A DNA stretch of 64,000 nucleotides from contig JAOPKB010000017.1 of the NCBI GenBank assembly GCA_025517485.1, forward strand, positions 1-64,000, given 5' to 3'. Source of the stretch: Natronoglomus mannanivorans (GTDB lineage Archaea > Halobacteriota > Halobacteria > Halobacteriales > Natrialbaceae). Under the pieces are notes generated by a model that saw nothing but the letters and a program-made list of their open reading frames with translations, had not been told where the DNA came from and did not search any database. This document shows, piece by piece, positions 15,453 through 23,953 of the stretch. The position numbers and the translations under genes were made by a program. Every line of letters begins with the position of its first letter. The stretch's first letter is position 1.

Positions 15453-16244
15453 ATGGCCGCTATCACGGCGAACGGGCTCGAGAAGTCCTACGGTTCCGTG
15501 GACGCGCTGGCCGACATGAACGTCAGCGTGTCCCGGGGGGAACTGTTCGGCTTTCTCGGGCCAAACGGAGCAGGAAAGACGACGACGATTCGAATCTTGA
15601 CGGGGCAAGTGACGCCGGATTCGGGGGACGTCCGGGTGCTCGGGGTGGACCCGACGACCGATCCGATCGAGACGCGACGACGGGTCGGGATCCTTCCCGA
15701 ACAGGAGTCGCCACCGAGTTTCCTCACGCCGCGTGAGTACTTCGATTTCGTTGGCAAGATCCGATCGCTCGCGGACGAGACGGTCGCCGAGCGCGTCGAG
15801 CGGTGGGCCGACCGGCTCGGATTTCGGAGCAAACTCGACACGCTTCACACCGACCTCTCGCGGGGCCAACAGCAGAAGGTGATGATCACGCAGGCGTTCT
15901 TGCACGAACCCGAGGTCGTCTTCATCGACGAGCCGCTGGCGAATCTCGATCCGATCGTCCAGGAACAGGTCAAGCGCTTTCTGGTAGCCTACGCCGCCGA
16001 GGACAACGCGATCTTCCTCTCGACGCACAACATCGAGGTCGCCGAGGACATCTGTACGCGGGTGGGGATCGTCGCCGACGGCAAGTGTATCGCAGAACGG
16101 GATCTCGGTGGCGACGGCGGGAGTGAGAGTCGCAGCGACAGCGACGATGCCAGCACACGCGACTCCGAAAACTCGCTCCTCGAGACCTTCCTCGCACACG
16201 TCGACGACGCCAACGCCCGCGACGTGCCGGTGATGCAGCGGTAA
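15453..16244 (+). CDS. ABC transporter ATP-binding protein
   Basis: The 263-aa ATPase of an ABC-2-type exporter has Walker A G-P-N-G-A-G-K-T-T-T (about residues 31-40), Q-loop region P-E-Q-E-S, the signature L-S-R-G-Q-Q-Q-K-V, Walker B V-V-F-I-D-E-P-L-A-N-L-D and H-loop S-T-H-N. A Ser/Asp-rich insert precedes the C-terminal helix. The ATG at 15453 is preferred, because the frame upstream is noise and an AGTTATTAC AT-box lies about 35 bp before it. The permease gene follows after a single base, so the pair is an operon. Substrate is unknown. Confidence 0.92.
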   Translation: MAAITANGLEKSYGSVDALADMNVSVSRGELFGFLGPNGAGKTTTIRILTGQVTPDSGDVRVLGVDPTTDPIETRRRVGILPEQESPPSFLTPREYFDFVGKIRSLADETVAERVERWADRLGFRSKLDTLHTDLSRGQQQKVMITQAFLHEPEVVFIDEPLANLDPIVQEQVKRFLVAYAAEDNAIFLSTHNIEVAEDICTRVGIVADGKCIAERDLGGDGGSESRSDSDDASTRDSENSLLETFLAHVDDANARDVPVMQR

Positions 16245-16245
16245 G

Positions 16246-17697
16246 ATGAGCCGGACGTTTCCAGCAGTGTCCATCGACCTCACACTGCTCAGGACGCTGT
16301 TTCGCGAGGAGTGGCGTCTCCACGCCCAGCTGTTCGGCGGTCGGCGATTTCTGGGATTTCCGGCGATCATCGCCATCCTCGTGGCGGCCGCCGCCGTCGG
16401 CCTCTCGGCGACCGGAACGAGCACGGACGCGATCGTCACCGGCCTCCACGTCTTCGTCTTCGCGTTCGGCCTCTACAGCGGGACCGCCGGCTTCGCCGGC
16501 TCGGACATGCTCGAGAACGTCTTCGGCGACCTCTCGCTCGTGCTCTCGAGTTCGACCACGCTGCCGCTCTCCCGGCGTCGGCTACTCGGTGTCTTCCTCG
16601 TCAAAGACGCCCTCTACTACGGTGTGTTGTTCGTCCTCCCGATGGCGAGTGGGCTCGCGCCGTTGCTCGAAGGAGCGCACTCTGTAACGCTCCCTCTCGC
16701 AATCGTCGCGCTGTGGGGCTCGCTGTTCGCGCTCTTCGTCGCCGGAATGGTCGTCACCGTCGCCGGAATCGCGCTCCGAACGCGTGGCGTTCCGGGGTGG
16801 GTGCTCGCCATCGCGGCCGGCACAGGGGCACTCGCGCTGTGGACGACCGGCACTCACAGTCAGCTGTGGGCGCTGTTCGCCGGAGACGGTGCGGCGGGGA
16901 CGGCGATGCTCACCGTCTCGACGCTCGCTCTCGGCGCGGTCGCACTGCGAGTCTACGATCCGACCTACAGCCGCCCGTCTCGGACGGCGACCGATCGGTT
17001 CGCGACGCTCGAGCGGGCGCTCCCGCTCGCGAGCGCCGAGCGCGGACTGGTCGCGAAGACGCTGCTGGACCTCGGCCGGAGCAGCGGCGGGTTCTGGAAG
17101 CCGCTCGTTTCGACGGTGATCCTGCTCGCCCTCGTGGCCGCCATGGTCGGCATCGTCGGGGAGATCACGGGAATCGAACCCGCGCCGGGGATCTTCTTCG
17201 GCGGCGTGCTCGGCCTGAGCGCCTTTACGACCTACAACTGGCTGACCCAGTTCGACAGGGTCGAAGCGTACCTCGCGTACCCGGTCAGCGTCGAGGCGGT
17301 CTTCCGGGCCAAGCGAACCGCGTTCGTCCTCGTGAACGGCCCGACGGTCGCCCTTCCGTACGTCGGGGCGGTTCTCTGGTTCGGCGCGACGCCTCGCGAC
17401 GCTGCCGTCGGCGCAGTATTACTCGCGGGCTACTCGCTGTACTACTACGGACTGACCGTCTTCCTCGCTGGCTTCGATCCGAACGAGTTCCTCTTCGACG
17501 CCGTCCGCTTTGCGACCTTCACCCTCGGCGTCGCCGTCGTGCTGGTGCCGACGCTGGTCGCGGGATTCGTGGTCGTTCCGCCATCGTGGCCGATCACGCT
17601 CGCGCTTGGCTGCTCCGGCCTCCTGTTCGGGGCCGTCGGCTTCGTCCTCTCAGAGCGTGCCGGCTCGAAGTGGGAGCGGGTATACCGGACCGGTTGA
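16246..17697 (+). CDS. ABC-2-type transporter permease
   Basis: The 483-aa integral membrane protein has around twelve hydrophobic segments spread from residue 38 to 475 and a cytoplasmic loop near residues 240-275. It begins one base after the stop of the ATPase gene, so the two form one exporter. The first 30 residues contain L-L-R-T-L-F-R-E-E-W-R-L, an amphipathic elbow helix typical of ABC-2 permeases. The substrate cannot be inferred; similar haloarchaeal pairs are annotated only as ABC exporters. Confidence 0.85.
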   Translation: MSRTFPAVSIDLTLLRTLFREEWRLHAQLFGGRRFLGFPAIIAILVAAAAVGLSATGTSTDAIVTGLHVFVFAFGLYSGTAGFAGSDMLENVFGDLSLVLSSSTTLPLSRRRLLGVFLVKDALYYGVLFVLPMASGLAPLLEGAHSVTLPLAIVALWGSLFALFVAGMVVTVAGIALRTRGVPGWVLAIAAGTGALALWTTGTHSQLWALFAGDGAAGTAMLTVSTLALGAVALRVYDPTYSRPSRTATDRFATLERALPLASAERGLVAKTLLDLGRSSGGFWKPLVSTVILLALVAAMVGIVGEITGIEPAPGIFFGGVLGLSAFTTYNWLTQFDRVEAYLAYPVSVEAVFRAKRTAFVLVNGPTVALPYVGAVLWFGATPRDAAVGAVLLAGYSLYYYGLTVFLAGFDPNEFLFDAVRFATFTLGVAVVLVPTLVAGFVVVPPSWPITLALGCSGLLFGAVGFVLSERAGSKWERVYRTG

Positions 17698-17847
17698 GCG
17701 ACAGGCGGCCGCCCGAGTTGCGAACCGACGACTCACCGGGCGACCTCGAGACGAAAGTCGAGGTAGTGACCGGACTCGAGTACGCGCCTTCCGTGCCTTT
17801 CAGTTGCAAGGGTTACGCAAACTGTCACTTCCGTTGACGAATCGGCT

Positions 17848-18069
17848 ATGAAAGTCGTCTACAAACCGGGCAACGCCTACGAGGAGATCAGTTGCTTCGA
17901 CTTCAGGGAGTTCGACGAGGGGCTCGTCTTGCGAAACGAGGACGGGTACAACATCGGGTACGTCCCCCACGAGATCCTGAGCCACATCGAACCACATCCG
18001 GAAGAGCGGGTGCGTTTCGAGAGCGACGAGAGGGGTGAGGACGGAGACGAGGGTGAGGACGGGGACTGA
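17848..18069 (+). CDS. Small acidic protein (73 aa)
   Basis: The 73-aa protein starts M-K-V-V-Y-K-P-G-N-A-Y and has a compact beta-rich first 50 residues followed by a Glu/Asp/Gly tail with a repeated E-D-G-D pattern. It is probably cytoplasmic. I do not recognise the family, though the codon bias and acidic composition indicate a real gene. It stands alone between the ABC permease and the MFS gene. Confidence 0.65.
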   Translation: MKVVYKPGNAYEEISCFDFREFDEGLVLRNEDGYNIGYVPHEILSHIEPHPEERVRFESDERGEDGDEGEDGD

Positions 18070-18272
18070 CGGACGAATCGCGAGTAGCGAATCGGTCGAT
18101 CTTCTTTTCGTTTGTGACGGACGCGGTGGGTGATACGCGAAACGTCTGTCTTGGCTCCGGACCGCGGGTCAGCACTCCGAATCACGGATCGCGGACTACA
18201 GATCACGGACCACGAATCGCGTTTCCACACCCCTAAGTAGGTCGAACGCCGCCATCACGTCAGTATCACCGC

Positions 18273-19565
18273 ATGGCACTGAACGCGAACGACCGGTCGA
18301 TCGCGCGGTTCACGATGCTCGGCCACTCGCTGGTCCACTGGTACGAGATGTCGATTCCGATCTTTCTCGTCGTCTGGCTCGTCGAGTTCGACGTCTCCGT
18401 CACGGTGGTCGGCGTCATCGTTGCGATCGGCTACGCGCCGGTCGGCCTCGGCGCACTGCCGGGTGGCATCCTCGCCGATCGATACGGCACGAAACGGCTG
18501 ATTCTGTGCTGTCTCGCTGGAATGAGTCTCTCGTTTCTCGCCCTCTCGCTGGCGACCTCGATCGTCGTCGTCGCCCTCTGTCTGCTGTGCTGGGGGATCA
18601 CCGCCAGTGTCTACCACCCCGCCGGACTCTCACTCATCTCTACCGGCGTCGAAGAACGCGGCACCGTCTTCGCCTGGCACGGTATCGCCGGCAACCTCGG
18701 TATCGCGCTCGGACCGTTCGTCGCCGCCACGGGCCTGCTCTTCCTCGAGTGGCAGTTCGTCGCGATCTGTATGGCCGTTCCCGGTCTTCTGGCGGTCGGC
18801 TACGGGCTGCGAGCGGCGTTCGATCCGACCGCCGCTGCCGAGACCGACGGTGGCGGTCGCGGTCGTGAGGACGGCGCGGAGACGGACGACACCCCCTCGC
18901 TCTCGGGTCTGGTCTCGCAGACGCGGACGCTGTTCGCCAGCGCGTTCGCCCTCGTCTTCCTGATCGTCGCACTCGAGGGGTTGTACTACCGAAGCGCGCT
19001 CACCTATTTACCGGAGATTCTTCACGGACTGCCGGCGATGTCGGGGTTCGACCCGCCGGCGGAACTCGAGGGGATCGAACCGGGCGACTACATCTACGTC
19101 GGATTGCTGGTCGCCGGGATGGCCGGTCAGTACGTCGGCGGCAAGCTCACCGATCGGGTTCCCGCAGTACGGGGATTGATCGGCTGTTTCGTCCTGTTCG
19201 TGGCTCTCGCGCTCGCGTTCATCCCGGTCTCGTCGATGGGGGCGGTTCCGATCGCCGTCCTCTGTGGGGTCTTCGGGTTCGTTCTCTTCGCGATCGAGCC
19301 GTTCTATCAGGACGCCGTCGCGGTCTACACGCCCGCGGAGAGTCGCGGTCTCTCTTATGGCTACACCTACCTCGGCATGTTCGGACTCGGTGCGGCGGGT
19401 GTCTCGCTGGGCGGGTTCGTCCGGGATGCGTTCCCGCTGTCAACCTTCTTCGTCCTGCTGGCTACGTTTGCGGTCGCTGGCGTCCTCCTCTCGGTCAGGT
19501 TGCTACTCGCCGACGAGGCGGCGACGACACGGCCGACAGGGGTAGCCGAGAGCGCCGACGACTGA
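18273..19565 (+). CDS. MFS transporter
   Basis: The 430-aa permease has twelve membrane helices. The loop between helices 2 and 3 reads G-G-I-L-A-D-R-Y-G-T-K-R, the classical MFS motif A. An acidic, charged central loop (about residues 185-215) separates the halves. The N terminus (G-H-S-L-V-H-W-Y-E) resembles the fosmidomycin-resistance-like branch of MFS, but substrate prediction is not safe. It is convergent with the four-helix membrane protein gene. Confidence 0.9.
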   Translation: MALNANDRSIARFTMLGHSLVHWYEMSIPIFLVVWLVEFDVSVTVVGVIVAIGYAPVGLGALPGGILADRYGTKRLILCCLAGMSLSFLALSLATSIVVVALCLLCWGITASVYHPAGLSLISTGVEERGTVFAWHGIAGNLGIALGPFVAATGLLFLEWQFVAICMAVPGLLAVGYGLRAAFDPTAAAETDGGGRGREDGAETDDTPSLSGLVSQTRTLFASAFALVFLIVALEGLYYRSALTYLPEILHGLPAMSGFDPPAELEGIEPGDYIYVGLLVAGMAGQYVGGKLTDRVPAVRGLIGCFVLFVALALAFIPVSSMGAVPIAVLCGVFGFVLFAIEPFYQDAVAVYTPAESRGLSYGYTYLGMFGLGAAGVSLGGFVRDAFPLSTFFVLLATFAVAGVLLSVRLLLADEAATTRPTGVAESADD

Positions 19566-19595
19566 GTTCGATCGAGTCGGTAGTATCGGACCGAT

Positions 19596-20027
19596 TCACG
19601 GGTCCGGAAGCACTCGCGAGAGGACGACGTACGCGACCGCCGCGAAGACGAGCGCGCCGGTCGCACCGATCAGGACGTCCTCCGAGGTGAACCGCCAGGC
19701 GAACAGCACGATTCCCGCCGGACCGAGCGCGAGTCCGGCAGCCGGGCGGTGAAATCCGGTGTCGGTACCGGGATCGACGGCCGCATCTCGAGCGTCGTCT
19801 CCCTCCTCGAAATCGCCCGCCAGAAACGACGAGAGGAACAGGTAGACCCCGATTCCGACGAGCAATCCGGAAACCGCGCCGACCACGGGGTCTTCGAACA
19901 GCACGTGTCCGAGGAACGCGAACACTGCGACGTCCATCACACCGGCGGCGAACCCGATTCGGTCGGGCGTGAGCGGGCTTCCCTCGAACGGATCTTCACC
20001 GCTATCTGTCGTTGTCGTATCCGACAT
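19596..20027 (-). CDS. Four-helix membrane protein
   Basis: The 143-aa protein has a polar N terminus (residues 1-25, with D-T-T-T-T-D-S-G-E) and four predicted membrane helices (about 27-45, 50-68, 95-112 and 118-138). The loop between helices 2 and 3 is Asp-rich. It starts at ATG 20027 with a TATA box about 28 bp upstream, so the mRNA is probably leaderless. It is a haloarchaeal-type protein of unknown function and is convergent with the MFS gene. Confidence 0.75.
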   Translation of the reverse strand: MSDTTTTDSGEDPFEGSPLTPDRIGFAAGVMDVAVFAFLGHVLFEDPVVGAVSGLLVGIGVYLFLSSFLAGDFEEGDDARDAAVDPGTDTGFHRPAAGLALGPAGIVLFAWRFTSEDVLIGATGALVFAAVAYVVLSRVLPDP

Positions 20028-20051
20028 GTCGGCTGAATCGAACCTCCACTC

Positions 20052-20060
20052 ACTTATATC
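20052..20060 (-). promoter_or_regulatory. TATA box of the four-helix membrane protein gene
   Basis: On the minus strand GATATAAGT lies about 26-32 bp before the ATG at 20027, the spacing expected for a leaderless haloarchaeal transcript. Confidence 0.5.
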
Positions 20061-20106
20061 TCTAGTTCAAACTGAAAGTCATTTTCTACTGAATATCGAC
20101 TCTATC

Positions 20107-20140
20107 GCTCTCGAGTCGAGGGACTCGAGATCTCGAGAGC
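20107..20140 (+). repeat. Nested hairpin upstream of cobyric acid synthase
   Basis: GCTCTCGAG (20107-20115) pairs with CTCGAGAGC (20132-20140), and an inner GAGTC/GACTC pair lies between them. The hairpin is about 75 bp before the GTG start of cobQ and could act in the mRNA leader or as an operator. XhoI-like CTCGAG is abundant in this genome, so part of the symmetry may be compositional. Confidence 0.5.
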
Positions 20141-20213
20141 GGTTCGCACGAAACCGACTGTGAGACCGATACACGAAAGGTGATCCGAACGTCTCTTCGA
20201 GTGAGACCAGAGC

Positions 20214-21902
20214 GTGAACACAAAGAGTGAGACAGAGACAACGAGTGAGCCAGCGGACGGATCGGCGTCCGACTCGAGCGCGCGGACGCTCCTGATCGCG
20301 GGAACGGCGAGCCACGTCGGGAAGTCGACAGTCGCCGCGGGACTCTGTCGGCTGCTCGCAGACCGCGGCGTCGCCGTCGCACCGTACAAAGCCCAGAACA
20401 TGAGTAACAACGCTCGAGTGGTCGTCAGATCCGAGCGTGAATCGGGCGGGAACGACAGCGTCCACGACTACTGGGGCGAGATCGGCGTCTCACAGTTCGT
20501 GCAGGCTCGAGCGGCCCGTATCACCCCGACTACGGACTGCAACCCCGTCCTGTTGAAACCGCGCGGCGACGGCGAGAGCCAGCTCGTCCTCGACGGGCGA
20601 GCGCTCGAGCATCTCGCCGCGGGGACCTACTACGACGATCACTGGGAGCGAGCGCGAGCCGCGGCCGAAGCGGCTCACGGCCAACTGGCCGCCGAGTACG
20701 ACGTCGTGATCGCCGAGGGGGCCGGCAGCATCGCGGAGATCAACCTCCACGACCGGGACCTCGCGAACGTGGAGACGGCCCGTTTCGCGGACGCCGACGT
20801 CCTGTTGCTCGTGGACATCGAGCGCGGTGGGGCGTTCGCCAGCCTCTACGGCACCCTCGAGTTACTCCCCGCGGACATCCGCGACCGCGTCGTCGGCGCC
20901 GCGATCACGAAGTTCCGGGGCGACGAATCGTTGCTCGAGCCCGGCATCGCGGAGATCGAGGCGCGAACCGGCGTCCCGATACTGGGCGTCTTGCCCTACG
21001 ACGATCCCGGCCTCCCCGAGGAGGACAGCGTCTCGCTGCCGGCCGCGGGAGAGCGGGCGATCGTGGGGGCCGACGACGGCGTTCCGGACGAGCGGAGCGT
21101 GACGATCGCCGTTCCACGACTCCCGCGGATTTCGAACGCGACCGACCTCGAGGTGCTCGGCGAGGTTCCGGGCGTTCGGATCGAGTACGTCCCGGTCGAT
21201 ACCGAACGCGGACGGGACGCTCGAGCCGAACTCGCGACGGCCGACGCCGTCGTGATTCCCGGCACCAAGAACACGGTCGACGACCTGCTCGCGCTCCGGC
21301 GCAGCGGTGTCGGCGACGCAATCGTCGAGTTCGACGGCCCGATCGTCGGCCTCTGTGGGGGCTATCAGCTGCTCGGCGAGCGACTGACGAACGCGACGCT
21401 CGAGGGGACCGGCAGCGGCGTGGAGTCGAGAACGGGAACGGAAACGGAAACCGACGACCTCGACGCTATCGACGGACTCGGTCTCTTGCCCGTCGAGACC
21501 GCCTTCGAGGCCGAAAAGCACCTCGAGCAGGTTACCGTCGACGTCGACGGCACGGGACCGATCGCGGGCGCGACCGGGACGGCGTCGGGCTACGAGATCC
21601 ACGCCGGGACGACGACGGTTCTCGAGCCGGTCGACCGGCCGCTCGGGCCGCGGAGCGTGGCGACCGCCGACGTCCTCGGGACGTACCTCCACGGCCTGTT
21701 CGAGAACGACGCCGTTCGAGAGGCGTTTCTCGAGACCGTCTTCGCGTCCGCGGGTCTCGAGCGGCCGGCTGGGAGCGATTCAGGGAGTGGAATCTCGAGT
21801 GACAAGACCGACGAAAACGCTGTCCAGCGTCCCTACGACCGTGCGAAGGAACTCGTCGAAGCGAACCTCGATCTCGACGAACTGGGATTCGAGCGGGAGT
21901 AG
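20214..21902 (+). CDS. cobQ: Cobyric acid synthase
   Basis: The 562-aa glutamine-dependent amidotransferase amidates adenosylcobyrinic acid a,c-diamide at four side chains in B12 synthesis. The N-terminal dethiobiotin-synthetase-like domain has A-S-H-V-G-K-S-T (about 32-39) and the diagnostic Y-K-A-Q-N-M-S-N-N. The C-terminal class-I glutaminase domain has G-L-C-G-G-Y-Q with the nucleophile Cys (about residue 382) and L-H-G-L-F near residue 490 with the catalytic His. The GTG at 20214 precedes a Glu/Thr/Ser-rich haloarchaeal extension. A Gly/Ser/Thr/Asp insert occurs in the glutaminase part. It is monocistronic; related cobA lies 5.6 kb upstream. Confidence 0.95.
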   Translation: MNTKSETETTSEPADGSASDSSARTLLIAGTASHVGKSTVAAGLCRLLADRGVAVAPYKAQNMSNNARVVVRSERESGGNDSVHDYWGEIGVSQFVQARAARITPTTDCNPVLLKPRGDGESQLVLDGRALEHLAAGTYYDDHWERARAAAEAAHGQLAAEYDVVIAEGAGSIAEINLHDRDLANVETARFADADVLLLVDIERGGAFASLYGTLELLPADIRDRVVGAAITKFRGDESLLEPGIAEIEARTGVPILGVLPYDDPGLPEEDSVSLPAAGERAIVGADDGVPDERSVTIAVPRLPRISNATDLEVLGEVPGVRIEYVPVDTERGRDARAELATADAVVIPGTKNTVDDLLALRRSGVGDAIVEFDGPIVGLCGGYQLLGERLTNATLEGTGSGVESRTGTETETDDLDAIDGLGLLPVETAFEAEKHLEQVTVDVDGTGPIAGATGTASGYEIHAGTTTVLEPVDRPLGPRSVATADVLGTYLHGLFENDAVREAFLETVFASAGLERPAGSDSGSGISSDKTDENAVQRPYDRAKELVEANLDLDELGFERE

Positions 21903-21940
21903 AACGAAGATGGGTGGAGGGTGCGGACAGAAACGAATGC

Positions 21941-22339
21941 TCACCGGTTGACGGCGAGCAGCGGCTCCGCAGACTGTGAGTCGGCCGGTGCAGAGACGTC
22001 GACTTCGACACCGCTGTCGCCCGAGACGGAGACCGTGAGACCCGTGAACGCCTGTCGGTACTCGCTGGCGTGTTTCCCGTCCATTCGGATCCTGACGCGT
22101 TCTTCGAGGAGGCCAACCTCGGCGAGTTGCTCGAGTTTTCGGTACAGCGTCGACGTTGGGATGTCACACTCGGATGTAAGTTCTCGTGCGGTCAGCGCGT
22201 CGTCGGTGGTCTCCTCGAGGATACGGCGGCAGTCGGCATCGGCGAGTGCGTCGAAGACGGCGCCGGAGTCGACGTCGGACCGGGTTGGGAGTTCGAATCG
22301 GGACGTGGAATCGGTGGTGGGTCGGCGTGGAGCGTACAT
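21941..22339 (-). CDS. HTH transcriptional regulator (ArsR-like winged helix)
   Basis: The 132-aa protein has a winged helix at residues 28-95: V-F-D-A-L-A-D-A-D-C-R-R-I-L, then L-T-A-R-E-L, then the recognition helix with I-P-T-S-T-L-Y-R-K-L and a basic wing. Haloarchaea carry many such regulators. The C-terminal part (100-132) is a short beta-rich tail. Start ATG 22339 was chosen because a TATA box lies 66-72 bp upstream on the same strand and a strong palindrome (22370-22386) sits at the predicted transcription start. The open frame extends further upstream but crosses the promoter. Confidence 0.85.
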   Translation of the reverse strand: MYAPRRPTTDSTSRFELPTRSDVDSGAVFDALADADCRRILEETTDDALTARELTSECDIPTSTLYRKLEQLAEVGLLEERVRIRMDGKHASEYRQAFTGLTVSVSGDSGVEVDVSAPADSQSAEPLLAVNR

Positions 22340-22369
22340 GTTCGAGACAATACTTACTTGCGGCCAGTT

Positions 22370-22386
22370 GGCCTCCAATTGAGGCC
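22370..22386 (-). promoter_or_regulatory. 17-bp palindromic operator at predicted transcription start
   Basis: GGCCTCCAATTGAGGCC is symmetrical at all but one of its eight base pairs. It lies about 20-35 bp downstream of TATATAA (22405-22411, minus strand) and 31 bp before the regulator ATG, so it overlaps the expected +1. A repressor bound here would block its own gene, the usual autoregulation layout. Confidence 0.6.
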
Positions 22387-22403
22387 CACGATATGCGGGG
22401 TGC

Positions 22404-22411
22404 TTTATATA
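22404..22411 (-). promoter_or_regulatory. TATA box of the winged-helix regulator gene
   Basis: TATATAAA on the minus strand. With the usual 25-27 bp spacing, transcription would start near 22380, inside the palindrome. Confidence 0.55.
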
Positions 22412-22714
22412 CTCTCTCGAAATCGGTGCCGAACGAGCCCGGCCGAACGACCGTATGAGACGGAGAGGGACGCGGTATCGAATCGCACGCCTCGAGTTGG
22501 GTTCGCTCTCTCTCGACTTACGCGCGGGTTCGGAGTGAACGGAACTGTCGAGTTCCTCGAGCAATGGCGAACGAACACGACTGGGGAGATAGCAGAGATC
22601 GTCAGTCGAATGTGGAGACGAGTCGAAGATACCAATACGACCTCACGTTGTCATAAAGGTCCCACAATATAGAGGGTGAGAGGACTTAGGGGAGCGGTTC
22701 CTCTAGGGACGATA
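22412..22714. other. Intergenic region between divergent regulators
   Basis: About 300 bp with no supportable gene. It holds AATATAGAGG near 22668, a candidate promoter for the bat-type regulator, and an imperfect GGGGA/TCCTC pair just before the ATG at 22715. Confidence 0.35.
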
Positions 22715-23407
22715 ATGGGGACCGGAATCCGCGCAGAGGTGAAGATCGACACCCCAGCGGAGTGTCCGATCGCACAGCTCTCCGCGGCAACGGAGACGTC
22801 CAGTTACTCGATCACGAAGAGCGTCTCCCCGACCGATCCGACGAGAGTCACCGAGGAGTTCATGCTCGATGCGGAACTCTCGCTCGAGTCTCTTGCGGAC
22901 GACTCCGAACTCGAACTCGATCTCGGTCCAGAACTCGAGGAGGGACTGACCGAGGTCTTCTCCTACGGCTCGAAGACGGTCTACCGGTTCACGCGAGAGC
23001 GAGGACGGGGCTGTCCGTGCGAGTGTCTCGCCGAGTTCGACTGCCCGATCGTCGACGTCCACATCGAGAGTGGGGCCCTGTATCTCGTCTTTCACGCGAC
23101 GGATATGGCGGGGCTTCAAGAGATCATCGGCGAACTGCGCGAACGCTATCCGAACCTCGACGTCCAGCGACTGCTACAGTCCCAACAGGATCGTACCGAA
23201 CAGAACCTCGTCTTCGTCGATCGAAGCACCTTGACCGACCGCCAGCGGGAGGTCCTCGAGACGGCCCACCGGATGGGCTATTTCGATCATCCCAAACGGG
23301 CCAACGCGGGCGAAGTCGCGAGCGAACTCGAGATCACGACCTCGACGTTCACCGAACACCTCTCGGCGGCTCAGACGAAGATTCTGAGCGCGATCCTCAC
23401 GTCCTAA
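22715..23407 (+). CDS. Bat-type HTH regulator
   Basis: The 230-aa protein has the architecture of haloarchaeal bacterio-opsin-activator-like regulators: an N-terminal sensing region of about 160 residues, with C-P-I and C-P-C-E-C cysteines around residues 10 and 105, and a C-terminal HTH10-type domain (about 175-228) with L-T-D-R-Q-R-E-V-L-E-T-A-H-x-M-G-Y-F and the helix S-T-F-T-E-H-L-S-A-A-Q. It probably activates or represses nearby or distant metabolic genes. ATG 22715 was preferred over ATG 22676, which adds an atypical Arg/Gly stretch. Confidence 0.9.
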   Translation: MGTGIRAEVKIDTPAECPIAQLSAATETSSYSITKSVSPTDPTRVTEEFMLDAELSLESLADDSELELDLGPELEEGLTEVFSYGSKTVYRFTRERGRGCPCECLAEFDCPIVDVHIESGALYLVFHATDMAGLQEIIGELRERYPNLDVQRLLQSQQDRTEQNLVFVDRSTLTDRQREVLETAHRMGYFDHPKRANAGEVASELEITTSTFTEHLSAAQTKILSAILTS

Positions 23408-23562
23408 CCGATGCTGAGGACGAACCCGAATACGGTCGACGGCTGCCGAAGCGCGCCTCTACTCACCGTTACCGGCCGTTTCCAGACCGACCCACTATAT
23501 GATGGTCGCACACCTATGAGAAAACCACTCGTACAGATAATTACGAACAGCACTCCCAAACC

Positions 23563-23715
23563 ATGACTACGTACGAATTCACGTGTCCCGACTGCGGACA
23601 GGAGATCGAGGTCAACGAGCCGATGCGCGAGGCAGCGTTGACTCACGGTTGTCCCGTCTGTAGCTCCGAGGTCACGCCGACGGACTTCACCAGACAGACA
23701 GCGACTCCCGAATGA
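23563..23715 (+). CDS. Zinc-ribbon microprotein (50 aa, DUF7560-like)
   Basis: The 50-aa protein has two CxxC knuckles, C8-P-D-C11 and C30-P-V-C33, around an acidic linker with E-V-N-E-P-M-R-E-A. This matches my recollection of the haloarchaeal DUF7560 zinc-ribbon family, whose function is unknown. A TATA-like ACTATATGA lies at about 23494, 70 bp upstream. It follows the bat-type regulator in the same direction. It is easily missed because it is so short. Confidence 0.75.
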   Translation: MTTYEFTCPDCGQEIEVNEPMREAALTHGCPVCSSEVTPTDFTRQTATPE

Positions 23716-23798
23716 ACGGGCCGTTCTATCGGCTCGCGAGCATCAGTACGACACTGATCACGACTAACCCGTTCGGGTATCAGAACACGATACGACCG

Positions 23799-23882
23799 TA
23801 CTCGTACTCGCACTTATACCCACACTCACACTTATACTTATACTTATACTTATACTCAAGTTCGAATCCGAACTCGAACTCG
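23799..23882. repeat. Degenerate hexanucleotide tandem tract (14 units)
   Basis: Fourteen consecutive hexamers in register: TACTCG twice, then variants such as CACTTA, TACCCA and CACTCA, a core of three perfect TACTTA units, then TACTCA, AGTTCG, AATCCG and two AACTCG. It lies between the zinc-ribbon microprotein and the flavoprotein gene, in no gene I can support. Such tracts can grow or shrink by slippage. Confidence 0.8.
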
Positions 23883-23953
23883 AGCCAACGACTGCTCGTC
23901 ACGAGTCCACTGTCCTCCGACCGACGACACGATGCAGCCAGCCGACGGCTCTC

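Noticed and set aside
18150..18225. Repeated ATCACGGA / CGCGGA words before the MFS gene
   Set aside because: The copies are short and imperfect, with irregular spacing; no operator structure is convincing.
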